Positions 1 through 8,130 of a stretch of 61,654 nucleotides of DNA are shown in pieces; position 1 is the stretch's first letter, and the number at the start of each line of letters is the position of its first letter. Both the position numbers and the translations under genes were made by a program. Below the pieces are notes generated by a model. It was not told the DNA's origin, made no database searches, and worked only from the letters and a program-made list of their open reading frames with translations. Source of the stretch: Hyphomicrobiales bacterium. GTDB taxonomy: Bacteria; Pseudomonadota; Alphaproteobacteria; Rhizobiales; Beijerinckiaceae. The stretch is from the NCBI GenBank assembly GCA_027487245.1, contig JAIYDY010000007.1, positions 85,018-146,671 on the forward strand, written 5' to 3'.

Positions 1-761
1 TCGAAGTAGTCATTGCCACCAAGACCAACGAGCGTATCGTTGCCGGCTCCGCCGACCATGTAGTTGTCGAGGGCATTTCCGGTGCCGGAAAACGCTCCTG
101 ACGTGCCATCAAAGCGCAGCTGCTCCACATTGTCACCGAGCGTGTAGCTCGCCAGTGTGGTGAAGATGGTGTCGAACGTTCCCTCATTCGCAGCTTCGAT
201 GACGACGTCACCAACGGAATCGACATAATACGAATCGCCGTCAGTCCCGCCGACCATCGTATCATTGCCGGTGCCGCCATCGAGCCGGTCCATGCCGCCC
301 AAGCCGGTGAGCGAGTCGTTGCCTTCCAGACCCCAGAGCGTGTCGTTTCCGGCAGCGCCCGTGATCGTGTTGTTGCTGTCGTTTCCGGTGCCCTCGAAGC
401 CCCCCGAGGTGCCGCTGAAAACCAGCGCCTCAAGATTTGCGCCAAGCGTATAGCTCGACAGGGAAACCTCGACGGTGTCGCTGGTTCCTTCGCCGGTCAC
501 TTCAGTGACCACATCACCGACAGAATCAACGATGTAGAGGTCGTTTCCGCCGCCGCCGGCCAGGCTGTCGGCACCCTCGCCGCCATCCAGCGTATCGAGC
601 CCGTCATGGCCGATCAGAGTATCACTGCCGCCGCCGCCCAGGAGAAGGTCATTCCCCTCCAGCCCGCTGAGCGTATCGTTGCCTTCCAGGCCGTTGATGG
701 TGTCATCGACTGTTGTTCCGTCGAGGCTGTCGTCGCCGGAAGTGCCATCAATCGGGGGCAT
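1..761 (-). CDS. RTX-type calcium-binding repeat protein, partial (C-terminus off the left edge)
   Basis: The open frame begins at an ATG with AGGAA about ten bases upstream and runs off the window after about 253 codons. There is no N-terminal signal peptide; the protein starts directly with MPPIDGTSGDDSL and RTX nonapeptides of the type GGxGNDxLx. Two long modules of about 100 residues follow, each with a D-x-Y-x-VDSVGDVV strand, an EGT-x-DT segment, SYTLG-x-NVE and an F-x-GTG-N linker leading back into nonapeptides. Family knowledge: such proteins bind calcium, fold into beta-rolls and usually leave through type I secretion using a C-terminal signal, which would lie outside the window. Function beyond this (adhesin, surface layer, enzyme) cannot be told. 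The gene sits next to an AT-rich stretch, so recent acquisition is possible. Confidence 0.85.
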   Translation of the reverse strand, partial: MPPIDGTSGDDSLDGTTVDDTINGLEGNDTLSGLEGNDLLLGGGGSDTLIGHDGLDTLDGGEGADSLAGGGGNDLYIVDSVGDVVTEVTGEGTSDTVEVSLSSYTLGANLEALVFSGTSGGFEGTGNDSNNTITGAAGNDTLWGLEGNDSLTGLGGMDRLDGGTGNDTMVGGTDGDSYYVDSVGDVVIEAANEGTFDTIFTTLASYTLGDNVEQLRFDGTSGAFSGTGNALDNYMVGGAGNDTLVGLGGNDYF

Positions 762-835
762 GGGGACAATTCCTGAAATCAATCAAAACTGCTGCGTCAT
801 GCCGTTATGCACTTTCCATGGATAACTACAATCGG

Positions 836-866
836 AATTGAAACGGGTATGGCAATTGTTTCAATT
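836..866. promoter_or_regulatory. Inverted repeat AATTGAAAC / GTTTCAATT upstream of the RTX gene
   Basis: Perfect 9-bp arms (836-844 and 858-866) are separated by 13 bp, centred about 90 bp before the RTX start codon. The same AATTGAA core recurs at 941-960. A regulator-binding role is inferred only from symmetry and repetition. Confidence 0.35.
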
Positions 867-940
867 GTAACTTTTGTGTCTGTCTGCGCGCAAAAATTGC
901 CTTTGTGTATATGAATAAATATTCCGATAATGATCTGGAA

Positions 941-959
941 TTCAATTTTTGTAATTGAA
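941..959. promoter_or_regulatory. Second inverted repeat TTCAATT / AATTGAA upstream of the RTX gene
   Basis: Perfect 7-bp arms around a 5-bp spacer share the AATTGAA core with the repeat at 836-866. It lies about 190 bp from the RTX start. It could be a second operator for the same unknown regulator or chance in AT-rich DNA. Confidence 0.3.
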
Positions 960-1279
960 ATTAACGGGCATTTATATTTGATTAATGCTGATGTATTCGG
1001 CAATGTGTCTTTGTTATTTTATTTATTCATATTTTCGCGATGAACAACAATAATCCGGGACATCAATGTTGTCGGATTTTCCGCCAGACCGATTGGTCAA
1101 GACAGAGCTTTTTTGTGTCCGCACGTATCCATGCCGCGTGTTGCCACCGCAGATGGCGTAGCAGGCGACGCGCCTCCGCCAAATCGTCGCAACGGCTTCC
1201 GGCGAGCGGCGAATCCCCGGTCAGAACCTGAGAATTCCGCGCGACAGCAGGATCGAGGCTTGCGCGATGATCCGGCCTG

Positions 1280-2233
1280 TCATGCAGCGCCGCCGTCGCG
1301 GGTCTTGAGGTAGGCTGCACCGCAGGCCTTGGCCAGTTCACGCACCCTCAGGATGTAGCCCTGCCGCTCGGTGACAGAGATCACGCCGCGCGCATCGAGC
1401 AGGTTGAAGACGTGGCTTGCCTTGATGCACTGGTCATAGGCGGGCAGAGCCAGCGTGTGGTGGTTGTCGTTGGAGCCGGGGGCGGGCTCGCCGGCGGCCA
1501 GATAGGACTGGCAGGCGGCTTCCGCCATCCGGAACTGCTCGAACAGCATCACCGTGTCGGCATGCTCGAAATTGTGGCGCGAGTATTCCTGCTCGGCCTG
1601 AAGGAAGACATCGCCATAGGTGACCTTGTCCGGCCCTTCGAGGCCGTTGAAGTTGAGATCGTAGACGTTCTCGACGCCCTGGACATACATGGCGAGGCGC
1701 TCCAGCCCGTAGGTCAGTTCGCCGGAGACCGGCGCGCATTCGATGCCGGCGACCTGCTGAAAGTAAGTGAACTGGCTGACCTCCATGCCGTCGCACCAGC
1801 ATTCCCAGCCAAGACCCCAGGCGCCGAGCGTGGGGCTTTCCCAGTCATCCTCGACGAAGCGCACATCGTGCAGCGCCAGATCGACGCCGATGGCGGCGAG
1901 GCTGTCGAGGTAGAGTTGCTGCAGGTCGGGCGGGCTCGGCTTCAGGATGACCTGAAACTGGTAATAGTGCTGGAGGCGGTTGGGGTTCTCGCCATAGCGG
2001 CCATCCTTGGGGCGGCGCGAGGGCTGCACATAGGCGGCCTTCCACGGTCTTGGCCCCAGAGCCCTTAGCGTGGTGGCAGGGTGAAACGTGCCGGCACCGA
2101 CCTCCATGTCATAGGGCTGGAGAATGACACAGCCGCGCTCTGCCCAGAACCGCTGCAGCGTCAGCAGAAGCCCCTGGAAGGAGCGGGCGGGATCGAGAGA
2201 AGCGGATCGGGTGCTGTCGGCTCGTGGTGTCAT
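1280..2233 (-). CDS. glyQ: Glycine--tRNA ligase alpha subunit
   Basis: This is the class II aminoacyl-tRNA synthetase alpha subunit that activates glycine; with the beta subunit (GlyS) it forms the alpha2beta2 enzyme that charges tRNA-Gly in the cytoplasm. The 317-residue length fits the family (about 290-320). Visible signatures are [14 protein letters not shown] near residue 30, the [17 protein letters not shown] segment at 67-81, [18 protein letters not shown] around 143-160 and the motif 3-like GLERLA at 176-181. It starts with ATG. The beta-subunit gene normally follows downstream, but here only an AT-rich intergenic region and an RTX gene follow, so glyS must lie elsewhere or the locus has been rearranged. 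Confidence 0.97.
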   Translation of the reverse strand: MTPRADSTRSASLDPARSFQGLLLTLQRFWAERGCVILQPYDMEVGAGTFHPATTLRALGPRPWKAAYVQPSRRPKDGRYGENPNRLQHYYQFQVILKPSPPDLQQLYLDSLAAIGVDLALHDVRFVEDDWESPTLGAWGLGWECWCDGMEVSQFTYFQQVAGIECAPVSGELTYGLERLAMYVQGVENVYDLNFNGLEGPDKVTYGDVFLQAEQEYSRHNFEHADTVMLFEQFRMAEAACQSYLAAGEPAPGSNDNHHTLALPAYDQCIKASHVFNLLDARGVISVTERQGYILRVRELAKACGAAYLKTRDGGAA

Positions 2234-2429
2234 CGCAAAAAAGCGCCTTGGGTGAACGCGCGGTGTTTGGCCTGCCGGCAGGGGTCAGGTCAAGCAAGGC
2301 CTTGATGCCGGATGCATGGCGGGAGGTCTGCGCCGCAGAAAAAACAGCCCCGCCATTGAACCAAAGCGCGATCTCCTCCGACCCATGGTCAGGACCAGAT
2401 GTTCTGATCCATCGCAACAGGAGAGTGAC

Positions 2430-2810
2430 ATGAACGTTTTCAAGACATCCAAGGCAGCCTTCGTCGTTGCCGCCCTGATGACCACCGGCACCTTCGCCGG
2501 CACATCGCTGATGCTGGCAGAACCGGCCGCCGCTCAGGCTGCTGCCGGTGGTGGCCGTGGCGGCGGCGGTGGTGCCGGCCCGGGCGTTGGTACTTCCGGC
2601 GCGGATGGGGGATCGAGCGAACTTTACGCCATCATGGTGCCGCCCGCTGCCGCCAATCCGAACTGCATCACCGCAAACTGCCGCCGTCCGGCACGGGTCC
2701 GCATCGTCGTCAGGCCTCCGCGCCCCAACTGCGACAGCGGCGTGGTCGGGATCGCACGGACACAGGCCGAATGGCATGCCCAGCGCGAGTGCAACCGCCG
2801 TCCGAGCTGA
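2430..2810 (+). CDS. Small exported glycine-rich protein of unknown function
   Basis: A 126-residue protein starts at ATG behind a clear AGGAG ribosome binding site. It begins with a typical Sec signal peptide: MNVFKTSK, a hydrophobic stretch, then a likely cleavage after AEPAAAQA near residue 37. A run of glycines follows (GGGRGGGGG), then a short C-terminal part with four cysteines (PNCITANC near 80-85, C at about 103, C at about 122) that could form two disulfides in the periplasm. I do not recognise a family. It lies divergent from glyQ and convergent with the SDR gene, so it is probably transcribed alone. Confidence 0.75.
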   Translation: MNVFKTSKAAFVVAALMTTGTFAGTSLMLAEPAAAQAAAGGGRGGGGGAGPGVGTSGADGGSSELYAIMVPPAAANPNCITANCRRPARVRIVVRPPRPNCDSGVVGIARTQAEWHAQRECNRRPS

Positions 2811-2841
2811 CCGGCATACGCAGCCAGCCAGATGCAGGATG

Positions 2842-3726
2842 TCAGATGCCGCCCTTCACGCCGGAGGGCGGCATCATCTCGTCGGGCACGAAAAAGTCGG
2901 GAGCGAGAGGCTTCGATGGGTCAACCCGGTAGGGCAGGAAGTCGGTGACGCCCTCGCTGGCCAGGAAGCTGTCATCGATCAGGAATTGCCCCGTGAAGAC
3001 GCGGGCGCTCTTGCAGAAGATCGCGTGCGCAGCGTCTGCCATGATCTCCGGCGTGCGGCTCATGGCCATGAGCTGGTCACCGACGACATACCGGATCGCG
3101 CTGGTGGCAATCGTGGTGCGCGGCCACAGGGCGTTGACGGCGATGCCATCACGCCGGAACTCGCCGGCAAAGCCGAGCACGCACATGCTCATGCCATACT
3201 TGGCCATGGTGTAGGCGACATGGGGGCTGAACCACTTCTCCTTCATGTCGAGCGGCGGCGAGAGCATCAGCACGTGCGGATTGGCGGACTTGGCCAGGTA
3301 GGGTGCCGCCAGCTTGGTGGTCATGAAGGTGCCGCGCGCATTGACGCCGTGCATCAGGTCATAGCGCTTCATGTCGGTCGCGGCGGTGCCGGTGAGCTGG
3401 ATCGCCGAGGCATTGTTGACGAGGATGTCGAGGCCGCCAAATGTCTCGACGGTGCGCGCCAGCGCCTCCGCCACCTGGGCTTCCTCACGCACATCCATCT
3501 GGATCGCGAGGGCCTTGCCACCGGCGGCCTCAATCTCGCGGGCGGATTCGTGGATCGTGCCAGGCAGCTTGGCGTGCGGCTCGGAGGTCTTGGCGGCAAT
3601 GGCCACGTTGGCGCCATCCCGCGCGCAGCGCAGCGCAATGGCAAGGCCGATGCCGCGCGATCCGCCGGTGATGAACACGGTCTTGCCGGCAAGCGGTTTG
3701 GCGGTGCTGTCTGTCTGGCTGGTCAT
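2842..3726 (-). CDS. Short-chain dehydrogenase, HSDL2-like
   Basis: NAD(P)-dependent oxidoreductase of the SDR superfamily, 294 residues. The nucleotide-binding TGGSRGIG is at 20-27, NNAS at 104-107, and the catalytic serine and YTMAK lie at about 156 and 172-176. The order of conserved blocks (AAKTSEPHAKLPGTI, MHGVNARGTF, LMLSPPL, YTMAKYGMSM, NALWPRT) is that of hydroxysteroid-dehydrogenase-like protein 2, whose substrate is unsettled and linked to lipid metabolism. It starts at ATG with GAGGG upstream and follows the other SDR gene after 2 bp, as the last gene of a three-gene operon led by an acyl-CoA dehydrogenase. A lipid or acyl substrate is inferred from that context. Confidence 0.9.
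   Translation of the reverse strand: MTSQTDSTAKPLAGKTVFITGGSRGIGLAIALRCARDGANVAIAAKTSEPHAKLPGTIHESAREIEAAGGKALAIQMDVREEAQVAEALARTVETFGGLDILVNNASAIQLTGTAATDMKRYDLMHGVNARGTFMTTKLAAPYLAKSANPHVLMLSPPLDMKEKWFSPHVAYTMAKYGMSMCVLGFAGEFRRDGIAVNALWPRTTIATSAIRYVVGDQLMAMSRTPEIMADAAHAIFCKSARVFTGQFLIDDSFLASEGVTDFLPYRVDPSKPLAPDFFVPDEMMPPSGVKGGI
2845..2875. terminator. Perfect 11-bp stem-loop between convergent genes
   Basis: The arms GATGCCGCCCT (2845-2855) and AGGGCGGCATC (2865-2875) pair perfectly around a 9-nt loop. The hairpin lies between the end of the small exported protein gene and the end of the SDR gene and uses the final codons of the latter. There is no T-run on either side, so it is either a non-canonical bidirectional terminator or an RNA 3-prime-end stabiliser. 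Confidence 0.5.
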
Positions 3727-3728
3727 GG

Positions 3729-4574
3729 TCAGTTCCCTCGATCGGGTGTGAAACGGGACGGCTGCGAGCCGTCATCGTCGGTGAAGTGATAAAGCCGCGC
3801 CATGTCGGCGGCATGGACGATCTGGCCGGAAAAGCGGCTCACATCGGGATCGGCTGCGAGCGCTGCCACGGCACGGCCGGCATAGCGCGCGGTCTCGGTG
3901 GCGTCGGCTGACATGCCGGCATCGACCACCCGCTCGGTGCGCACGAAGCCGGGCGAGACCACCAGGGCGCTCACCCCATGCGGCTTCAGCTCCTCGGCCA
4001 TGGCCAGCGACAGCCGGTTCATGGCGGTCTTGGCCAGATCGTAGACAACATCGCCGAGGTATCCGGGGCCAGTGTCGAAGCTGATGCTGACGATGAGGCC
4101 CTTCTTGGCGGAGACCATGGCCGGTGTCACCGCGCGGGAGGTAAGGAACTGGGCGTAGAGCCCGCTTTCGAGTGCATGCCCGAGCGAGCGGGAGCCACGC
4201 CGCCAGAATGGTGTTCCGAACTGCGAGCCATCGGCATGGCGTGTGCCGTCGAAGCCCTCGTTGCCGCCCCACACCGCGTTGACCAGCACATCGATGCGCC
4301 CGAAGCGGCGCAGGCACCACGAGACCAGCGTGTCGACATCGCGCTCCTTGGTGTGGTCGCAGATGTAGTGATGGCCCCGCCCGCCGGCGGCATCGACCTC
4401 GCGGGCGGTGTCCTCGATGACCTCAGCGCGGCCATCGGTGCGGTTTCCGGTCTCGGTCGAGCGGGCGGTGACAATGACGGTCGCGCCGGCCTCGCCGAGG
4501 GCACGCGCCACGCCGCGCCCGACCCCGCGCGAGGCTCCGGCCACGAGGCAGACGCGGGAGGCGAGCGCCGTCAC
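3729..4574 (-). CDS. Short-chain dehydrogenase, DHRS1-like
   Basis: SDR-family oxidoreductase, 281 residues. The cofactor motif GASRGVG is at 13-19, the acidic turn follows TARS, and the catalytic YDLAK is at 178-182 with a serine near 163-165. The usual NNAG is replaced by LVNAVWGGNEG, the pattern seen in DHRS1-like proteins, which have an insertion after this strand. The start is GTG because an in-frame TAG (the stop of the upstream dehydrogenase gene) lies five codons before it, leaving no ATG. It is the middle gene of the operon, 12 bp after the acyl-CoA dehydrogenase and 2 bp before the HSDL2-like SDR. The substrate is unknown. Confidence 0.88.
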   Translation of the reverse strand: MTALASRVCLVAGASRGVGRGVARALGEAGATVIVTARSTETGNRTDGRAEVIEDTAREVDAAGGRGHHYICDHTKERDVDTLVSWCLRRFGRIDVLVNAVWGGNEGFDGTRHADGSQFGTPFWRRGSRSLGHALESGLYAQFLTSRAVTPAMVSAKKGLIVSISFDTGPGYLGDVVYDLAKTAMNRLSLAMAEELKPHGVSALVVSPGFVRTERVVDAGMSADATETARYAGRAVAALAADPDVSRFSGQIVHAADMARLYHFTDDDGSQPSRFTPDRGN

Positions 4575-4586
4575 AGCCGGCTTCGG

Positions 4587-6383
4587 CTAGCTTGCCAGCG
4601 CCAGCGGCGCATCGTGCACCGAGGCGGCACCGGAGGTGATCGAGACCTCGAGGCCCTGGGCTGCCGTCAGCAGGTTCTCGGCGAAGAACCGGGCCACGGC
4701 GATGCGGCCGGCATGGGCCGGATGGCTGTCGCCGCTGGCAAGCGCGGCGTCTGATGCGAGCGCAAGCTGGCACAGCCCGGTTGCCCCTTGCGCCAGCGCG
4801 AACAGGCGCAGGTAGGGGGTGGCCCCGGCCAGCGCATCATCAGGCCGGTTGCCGGCCATGGCGCCCTGCATCCAGCTCGTGGTGCGGTCGAGGCTCTCGA
4901 CGGCGTCGCGCATGCGGGCGGCAGTCTGCCCCAAAGCCGGGTTGCGGCAGGCCGTTGCCGCAGCCTGCACCGCCCTCATGCGGGCGATGGCGGCGCGCAC
5001 GGTGGCTCCGCCAGCGAGCGGGAGCTTGCGCTGCACCAGGTCGATGGCCTGGATGCCGTTGGTGCCCTCGTAGATGGTCAGGATGCGGGCATCGCGCATG
5101 TGCTGGGCCGCGCCCGTCTCCTCGACGAAACCCATGCCACCATGGACCTGAACCCCGATCGAGGCGACATCGACGCCGGTATCGGTCGAGAAGGCCTTGG
5201 CGACAGGCGTCAGGAGCGCGCCCATCTCGGCAGCCTGCTTCCGGGCATCCGGGTCTGCGGCATGGTGCGCGCGGTCCAGTTCGGCAGCCGTGAGATAGCA
5301 GATGGTCCGCGCGGCATTGGTCAGGGCCAGCATCGTCATCAGATTGCGGCGGACATCGGCGTGCTCGATGATCGGGCTCATGCCCTCGCCGGTGAAACCC
5401 GGACTGCGGCCCTGCCGGCGTTCGTTGGCATACCACAGCGCCTGCTGATAGGCGCGGTCCGCGATGGCGACGCCCTGGATGCCGACTCCGAGCCGGGCAT
5501 TGTTCATCATCGTGAACATGCAGGCGAGGCCCCGGTTTTCCTCGCCGATCAGGAAACCGGTCGCGCCGCCGGCATCGCCAAAGACCATGGTGCAGGTCGG
5601 CGAGCCATGAATGCCGAGCTTGTGCTCGATGCCCGAGCAGCGCACGTCGTTCCGCGCCCCCAGCGTGCCATCGGCATTGACGAGGAACTTCGGCACCAGA
5701 AACAGCGAGATGCCGCGCGTGCCGGCGGGTGCATCGGGCAGGCGTGCCAGAACCAGATGGATGATGTTGTCGGTCAGGTCATGCTCGCCATAGGTGATGT
5801 AGATCTTCTGGCCGGTGATGCGGTAGCTGCCATCGGCCTGCCGCTCCGCCCGCGTGCGCAGGGCGTTGAGGTCGGAGCCGGCCTGCGGCTCAGTCAGGTT
5901 CATGGTGCCCATCCAGGTGCCGGCGACGAGCTTGCCGAGATAGGTGTCCTTGAGATGCTGCGAGCCATGCACCGTCAGCGCCTCGATCGCGCCGCAGGTG
6001 AGCAGCGGGCCGAGTGCGAAAGCCAGCGAGGCGGCGTTCCACATTTCAAGGCACGGCGCGTTGATCAGTGCTGGCAGGCCCTGGCCGCCGAACTCTTCCT
6101 TTGCCGGCAAGGCATTCCAGCCGCCCTCCGCCCATGCCGTGTAGACGTCCTTCCATCCCGCCGGCATCGTGACCGCGCCATCGTGCAGCGGGGTGCCAGT
6201 GCGGTCACCGACGCGGTTCAGCGGCGCGATCATGCTGGAAGCGAACTTGCCGGCTTCCTCAAGGATCGACGCCACCAGATCATCCGACAGGTCGGGGTAG
6301 GTGCCATCGGCGATCGAACGATCGAGCCCGGCCACTGCCTTCAGCGTGAACATCATCTCGTCGACGGGCGCGCGGTAGCTCAT
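4587..6383 (-). CDS. Acyl-CoA dehydrogenase, DmdC-like
   Basis: FAD-dependent alpha,beta-dehydrogenation of an acyl-CoA thioester; 598 residues, the long form with an extra C-terminal helical domain typical of DmdC (3-methylmercaptopropionyl-CoA dehydrogenase) and phenylacyl-CoA dehydrogenase annotations. Visible blocks are MNLTEPQAGSDL, ITGQKIYITYGEHDL, KLGIHGSPTC, the NARLGVGIQGV helix and IYEGTNGIQAIDL. The ATG chosen has GGGAGA upstream; a longer frame reaches into the sua5 promoter region without protein-like sequence. First gene of an operon with two SDRs, which suggests oxidation and carbonyl reduction of the same lipid-derived compounds. A true DMSP role cannot be claimed from sequence alone. 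Confidence 0.9.
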   Translation of the reverse strand: MSYRAPVDEMMFTLKAVAGLDRSIADGTYPDLSDDLVASILEEAGKFASSMIAPLNRVGDRTGTPLHDGAVTMPAGWKDVYTAWAEGGWNALPAKEEFGGQGLPALINAPCLEMWNAASLAFALGPLLTCGAIEALTVHGSQHLKDTYLGKLVAGTWMGTMNLTEPQAGSDLNALRTRAERQADGSYRITGQKIYITYGEHDLTDNIIHLVLARLPDAPAGTRGISLFLVPKFLVNADGTLGARNDVRCSGIEHKLGIHGSPTCTMVFGDAGGATGFLIGEENRGLACMFTMMNNARLGVGIQGVAIADRAYQQALWYANERRQGRSPGFTGEGMSPIIEHADVRRNLMTMLALTNAARTICYLTAAELDRAHHAADPDARKQAAEMGALLTPVAKAFSTDTGVDVASIGVQVHGGMGFVEETGAAQHMRDARILTIYEGTNGIQAIDLVQRKLPLAGGATVRAAIARMRAVQAAATACRNPALGQTAARMRDAVESLDRTTSWMQGAMAGNRPDDALAGATPYLRLFALAQGATGLCQLALASDAALASGDSHPAHAGRIAVARFFAENLLTAAQGLEVSITSGAASVHDAPLALAS

Positions 6384-6561
6384 GGCGGTATCTCCCTCGG
6401 GTGTTCTTGGTTGCAGACAGGCGTTGCGGGACGCCGGCCTGTGCTGGTTTCGCTCTTTCTGGGCTTTTCGCCGGAACGCCGCAAGCCGGGCCGGTGTCGC
6501 GCGGCTGTCAGCGATTGACGCCATGATGGGCCAGAGCCTACCGAGACGTCCAGAGATGATC

Positions 6562-7575
6562 ATGACAGATAGTTCACATATGAACGAACAGCCGTCAACT
6601 GCCAGCCATTCTGGCCAGGCAGCGCTCCTCGCCGCCGATGGACATGGCGTTGCCGAAGCGGCGCGGCTGCTGGCTGCCGGCTGGCTCGTCGCCCTGCCGA
6701 CAGAGACGGTCTACGGCCTCGGCGCGGATGCGACAAACCCCGTGGCGGTGGCCCGCATCTACGCGGCCAAGGGCAGGCCAGCCTTCAATCCGCTGATCGC
6801 GCATGTGCCGGACACCGAGCAAGCGCGCCGGCAGGGCCTGTTCAATGCCCCGGCGCTGGCGCTGGCGCGGGCCTTCTGGCCAGGACCTTTGACACTGGTG
6901 GTGCCGATCGCGCCGGACTGCACGGTCTGCGATCTGGCGCGGGCAGGGCTCGCCACGGTCGGGTTGAGGGTTCCGGACCAGGCCGCAACACGGGCAGTCC
7001 TCGAATGGCTTGGCCGGCCGGTCGCGGCACCATCGGCCAACCGCTCGGGGCACGTCAGCCCAACCCGGGCCGAGCATGTGCTGTCGGATCTCGGCCACGG
7101 CATTGACGCCGTGCTCGATGCCGGCCCTTGCAGCATCGGTGTCGAATCCACGATCATCGCCTGTCTGGGCGGCAGCCCGCGCCTGCTGCGACCCGGCGGC
7201 ATCACGCGCGCGGCGGCTGAGGCGGTGATCGGCCGGCAGCTGGTCGATGCGGGAGAGACGGGTGCCTCTCCCATCGCGCCTGGCCAGCTCGCGTCGCATT
7301 ATGCACCGCATGCGTCGCTGCGCCTCGATGCCGTTGCCCCCGCTGACGGCGAGGCATGGCTCGGCTTCGGACCTGATCCCGAGCTGCCGTCCGCCTGCCC
7401 GCGCGCCAACCTCAGCGAGCGGGGCGACCTGATCGAGGCAGCAGCGAACCTGTTTGCCCTGTTGCGCCTGCTCGATGGCAGTGGAGCCCGACGGATCGCG
7501 GTGGCCCGCATTCCGCAGCACGGGTTGGGTGAGGCCATTCTCGACCGGCTGGGCCGGGCGGCGGCACCGCGCTGA
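6562..7575 (+). CDS. sua5: L-threonylcarbamoyladenylate synthase (YrdC/Sua5)
   Basis: Makes threonylcarbamoyl-AMP from threonine, bicarbonate and ATP for the t6A37 modification of ANN-decoding tRNAs. The 337-residue length indicates the Sua5 form: a YrdC domain (about 25-215, with LPTETVYGLGADA, KGRPAFNPLIAHV and VAAPSANRSG) and a C-terminal Sua5 domain after the linker ASPIAPGQLASHYAPH. The start is uncertain among ATG at 6556, 6562 and 6580; none has a strong ribosome binding site. The gene is divergent from the acyl-CoA dehydrogenase operon. Confidence 0.93.
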   Translation: MTDSSHMNEQPSTASHSGQAALLAADGHGVAEAARLLAAGWLVALPTETVYGLGADATNPVAVARIYAAKGRPAFNPLIAHVPDTEQARRQGLFNAPALALARAFWPGPLTLVVPIAPDCTVCDLARAGLATVGLRVPDQAATRAVLEWLGRPVAAPSANRSGHVSPTRAEHVLSDLGHGIDAVLDAGPCSIGVESTIIACLGGSPRLLRPGGITRAAAEAVIGRQLVDAGETGASPIAPGQLASHYAPHASLRLDAVAPADGEAWLGFGPDPELPSACPRANLSERGDLIEAAANLFALLRLLDGSGARRIAVARIPQHGLGEAILDRLGRAAAPR

Positions 7576-7623
7576 TCCTTTCTGAAGGGCCAGCGCGGCA
7601 AAGGTCTCAGATGATCCGGGCCA

Positions 7624-8061
7624 TTATTCCGCTGGCTGCACTTCCATGCTTCTGCCAGGCAACGGCAGGCTGGATGGTTTGAGGGCCAGCGCACCGTCGC
7701 CTGCAAGGATGTGGGTGATCTGGGCGGCGATGAGGAACGCCGGATATTCCCAGCCGCCATTCTTTGCCGTGAAGATCCAGCCATTCGGCCAATGGATGAC
7801 GAGTGCACCCAGCAGGATCGGCAAGAGCGCGACAGAGACTAGACGGGCCTGGAAGCCGACGATCAGCAGGAGGCCGCCGACGAGTTCGGCCAGAACGATT
7901 GGCCACGCCAACAGCGACGGCAGGCCGATCGAACCGAGGAAGCCGGCAAAGCCTGGCATGGTGAAAACGACATACTTGAGGCCGGCATGGGCAACGAACA
8001 TCACGCCCAGCGTGATGCGCAGAAGGGCAAGTCCATAGCCTGCGGTTCGAAGATCGATCAT
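7624..8061 (-). CDS. DoxX family membrane protein
   Basis: A 145-residue integral membrane protein with four predicted membrane segments (about 8-25, 45-62, 70-88 and 103-118). The DoxX pattern is visible: ALLRITLGVMFVAHAGLK near the start, GLPSLLAWPIVLAELVGGLLLIVG in the middle. DoxX proteins are often linked to thiol or redox stress or to respiratory chain components, with no single established reaction. It starts at ATG with GGAG eight bases upstream. It is divergent from a LysR regulator, with a palindrome in the shared promoter, so LysR control is likely. Confidence 0.88.
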   Translation of the reverse strand: MIDLRTAGYGLALLRITLGVMFVAHAGLKYVVFTMPGFAGFLGSIGLPSLLAWPIVLAELVGGLLLIVGFQARLVSVALLPILLGALVIHWPNGWIFTAKNGGWEYPAFLIAAQITHILAGDGALALKPSSLPLPGRSMEVQPAE

Positions 8062-8130
8062 GGTGGGGGCTCCGGTCTGGTTTCGATGCAGGCTTTTCTC
8101 ATTGTCCCGGTTGCAAGAAAACATCTTTTG

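Larger units (their letters stand above)
762..1279. other. 518-bp intergenic region with an AT-rich core
   Basis: No convincing gene is visible. The core from about 790 to 1060 is strongly AT-rich, unlike everything else in the window, and holds repeated AATTGAA motifs in both orientations. It carries the upstream region of the RTX gene. The remainder towards glyQ returns to high GC with no recognised feature; in particular glyS, the usual partner of glyQ, is not there. Short frames in the AT-rich part have no recognisable protein character. Confidence 0.6.

Noticed and set aside
797..1003. A 68-codon minus-strand frame in the AT-rich island
   Set aside because: Chance frame; no ribosome binding site, family or signal sequence, and it would occupy the RTX promoter region.
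2548..3789. A 413-codon plus-strand open frame
   Set aside because: Overlaps the exported protein gene out of frame and then runs antisense to the SDR gene.
4788..6518. A 576-codon open frame on the plus strand
   Set aside because: It lies antisense to the acyl-CoA dehydrogenase; high third-position GC removes stops on the other strand. The product has no recognisable domain.
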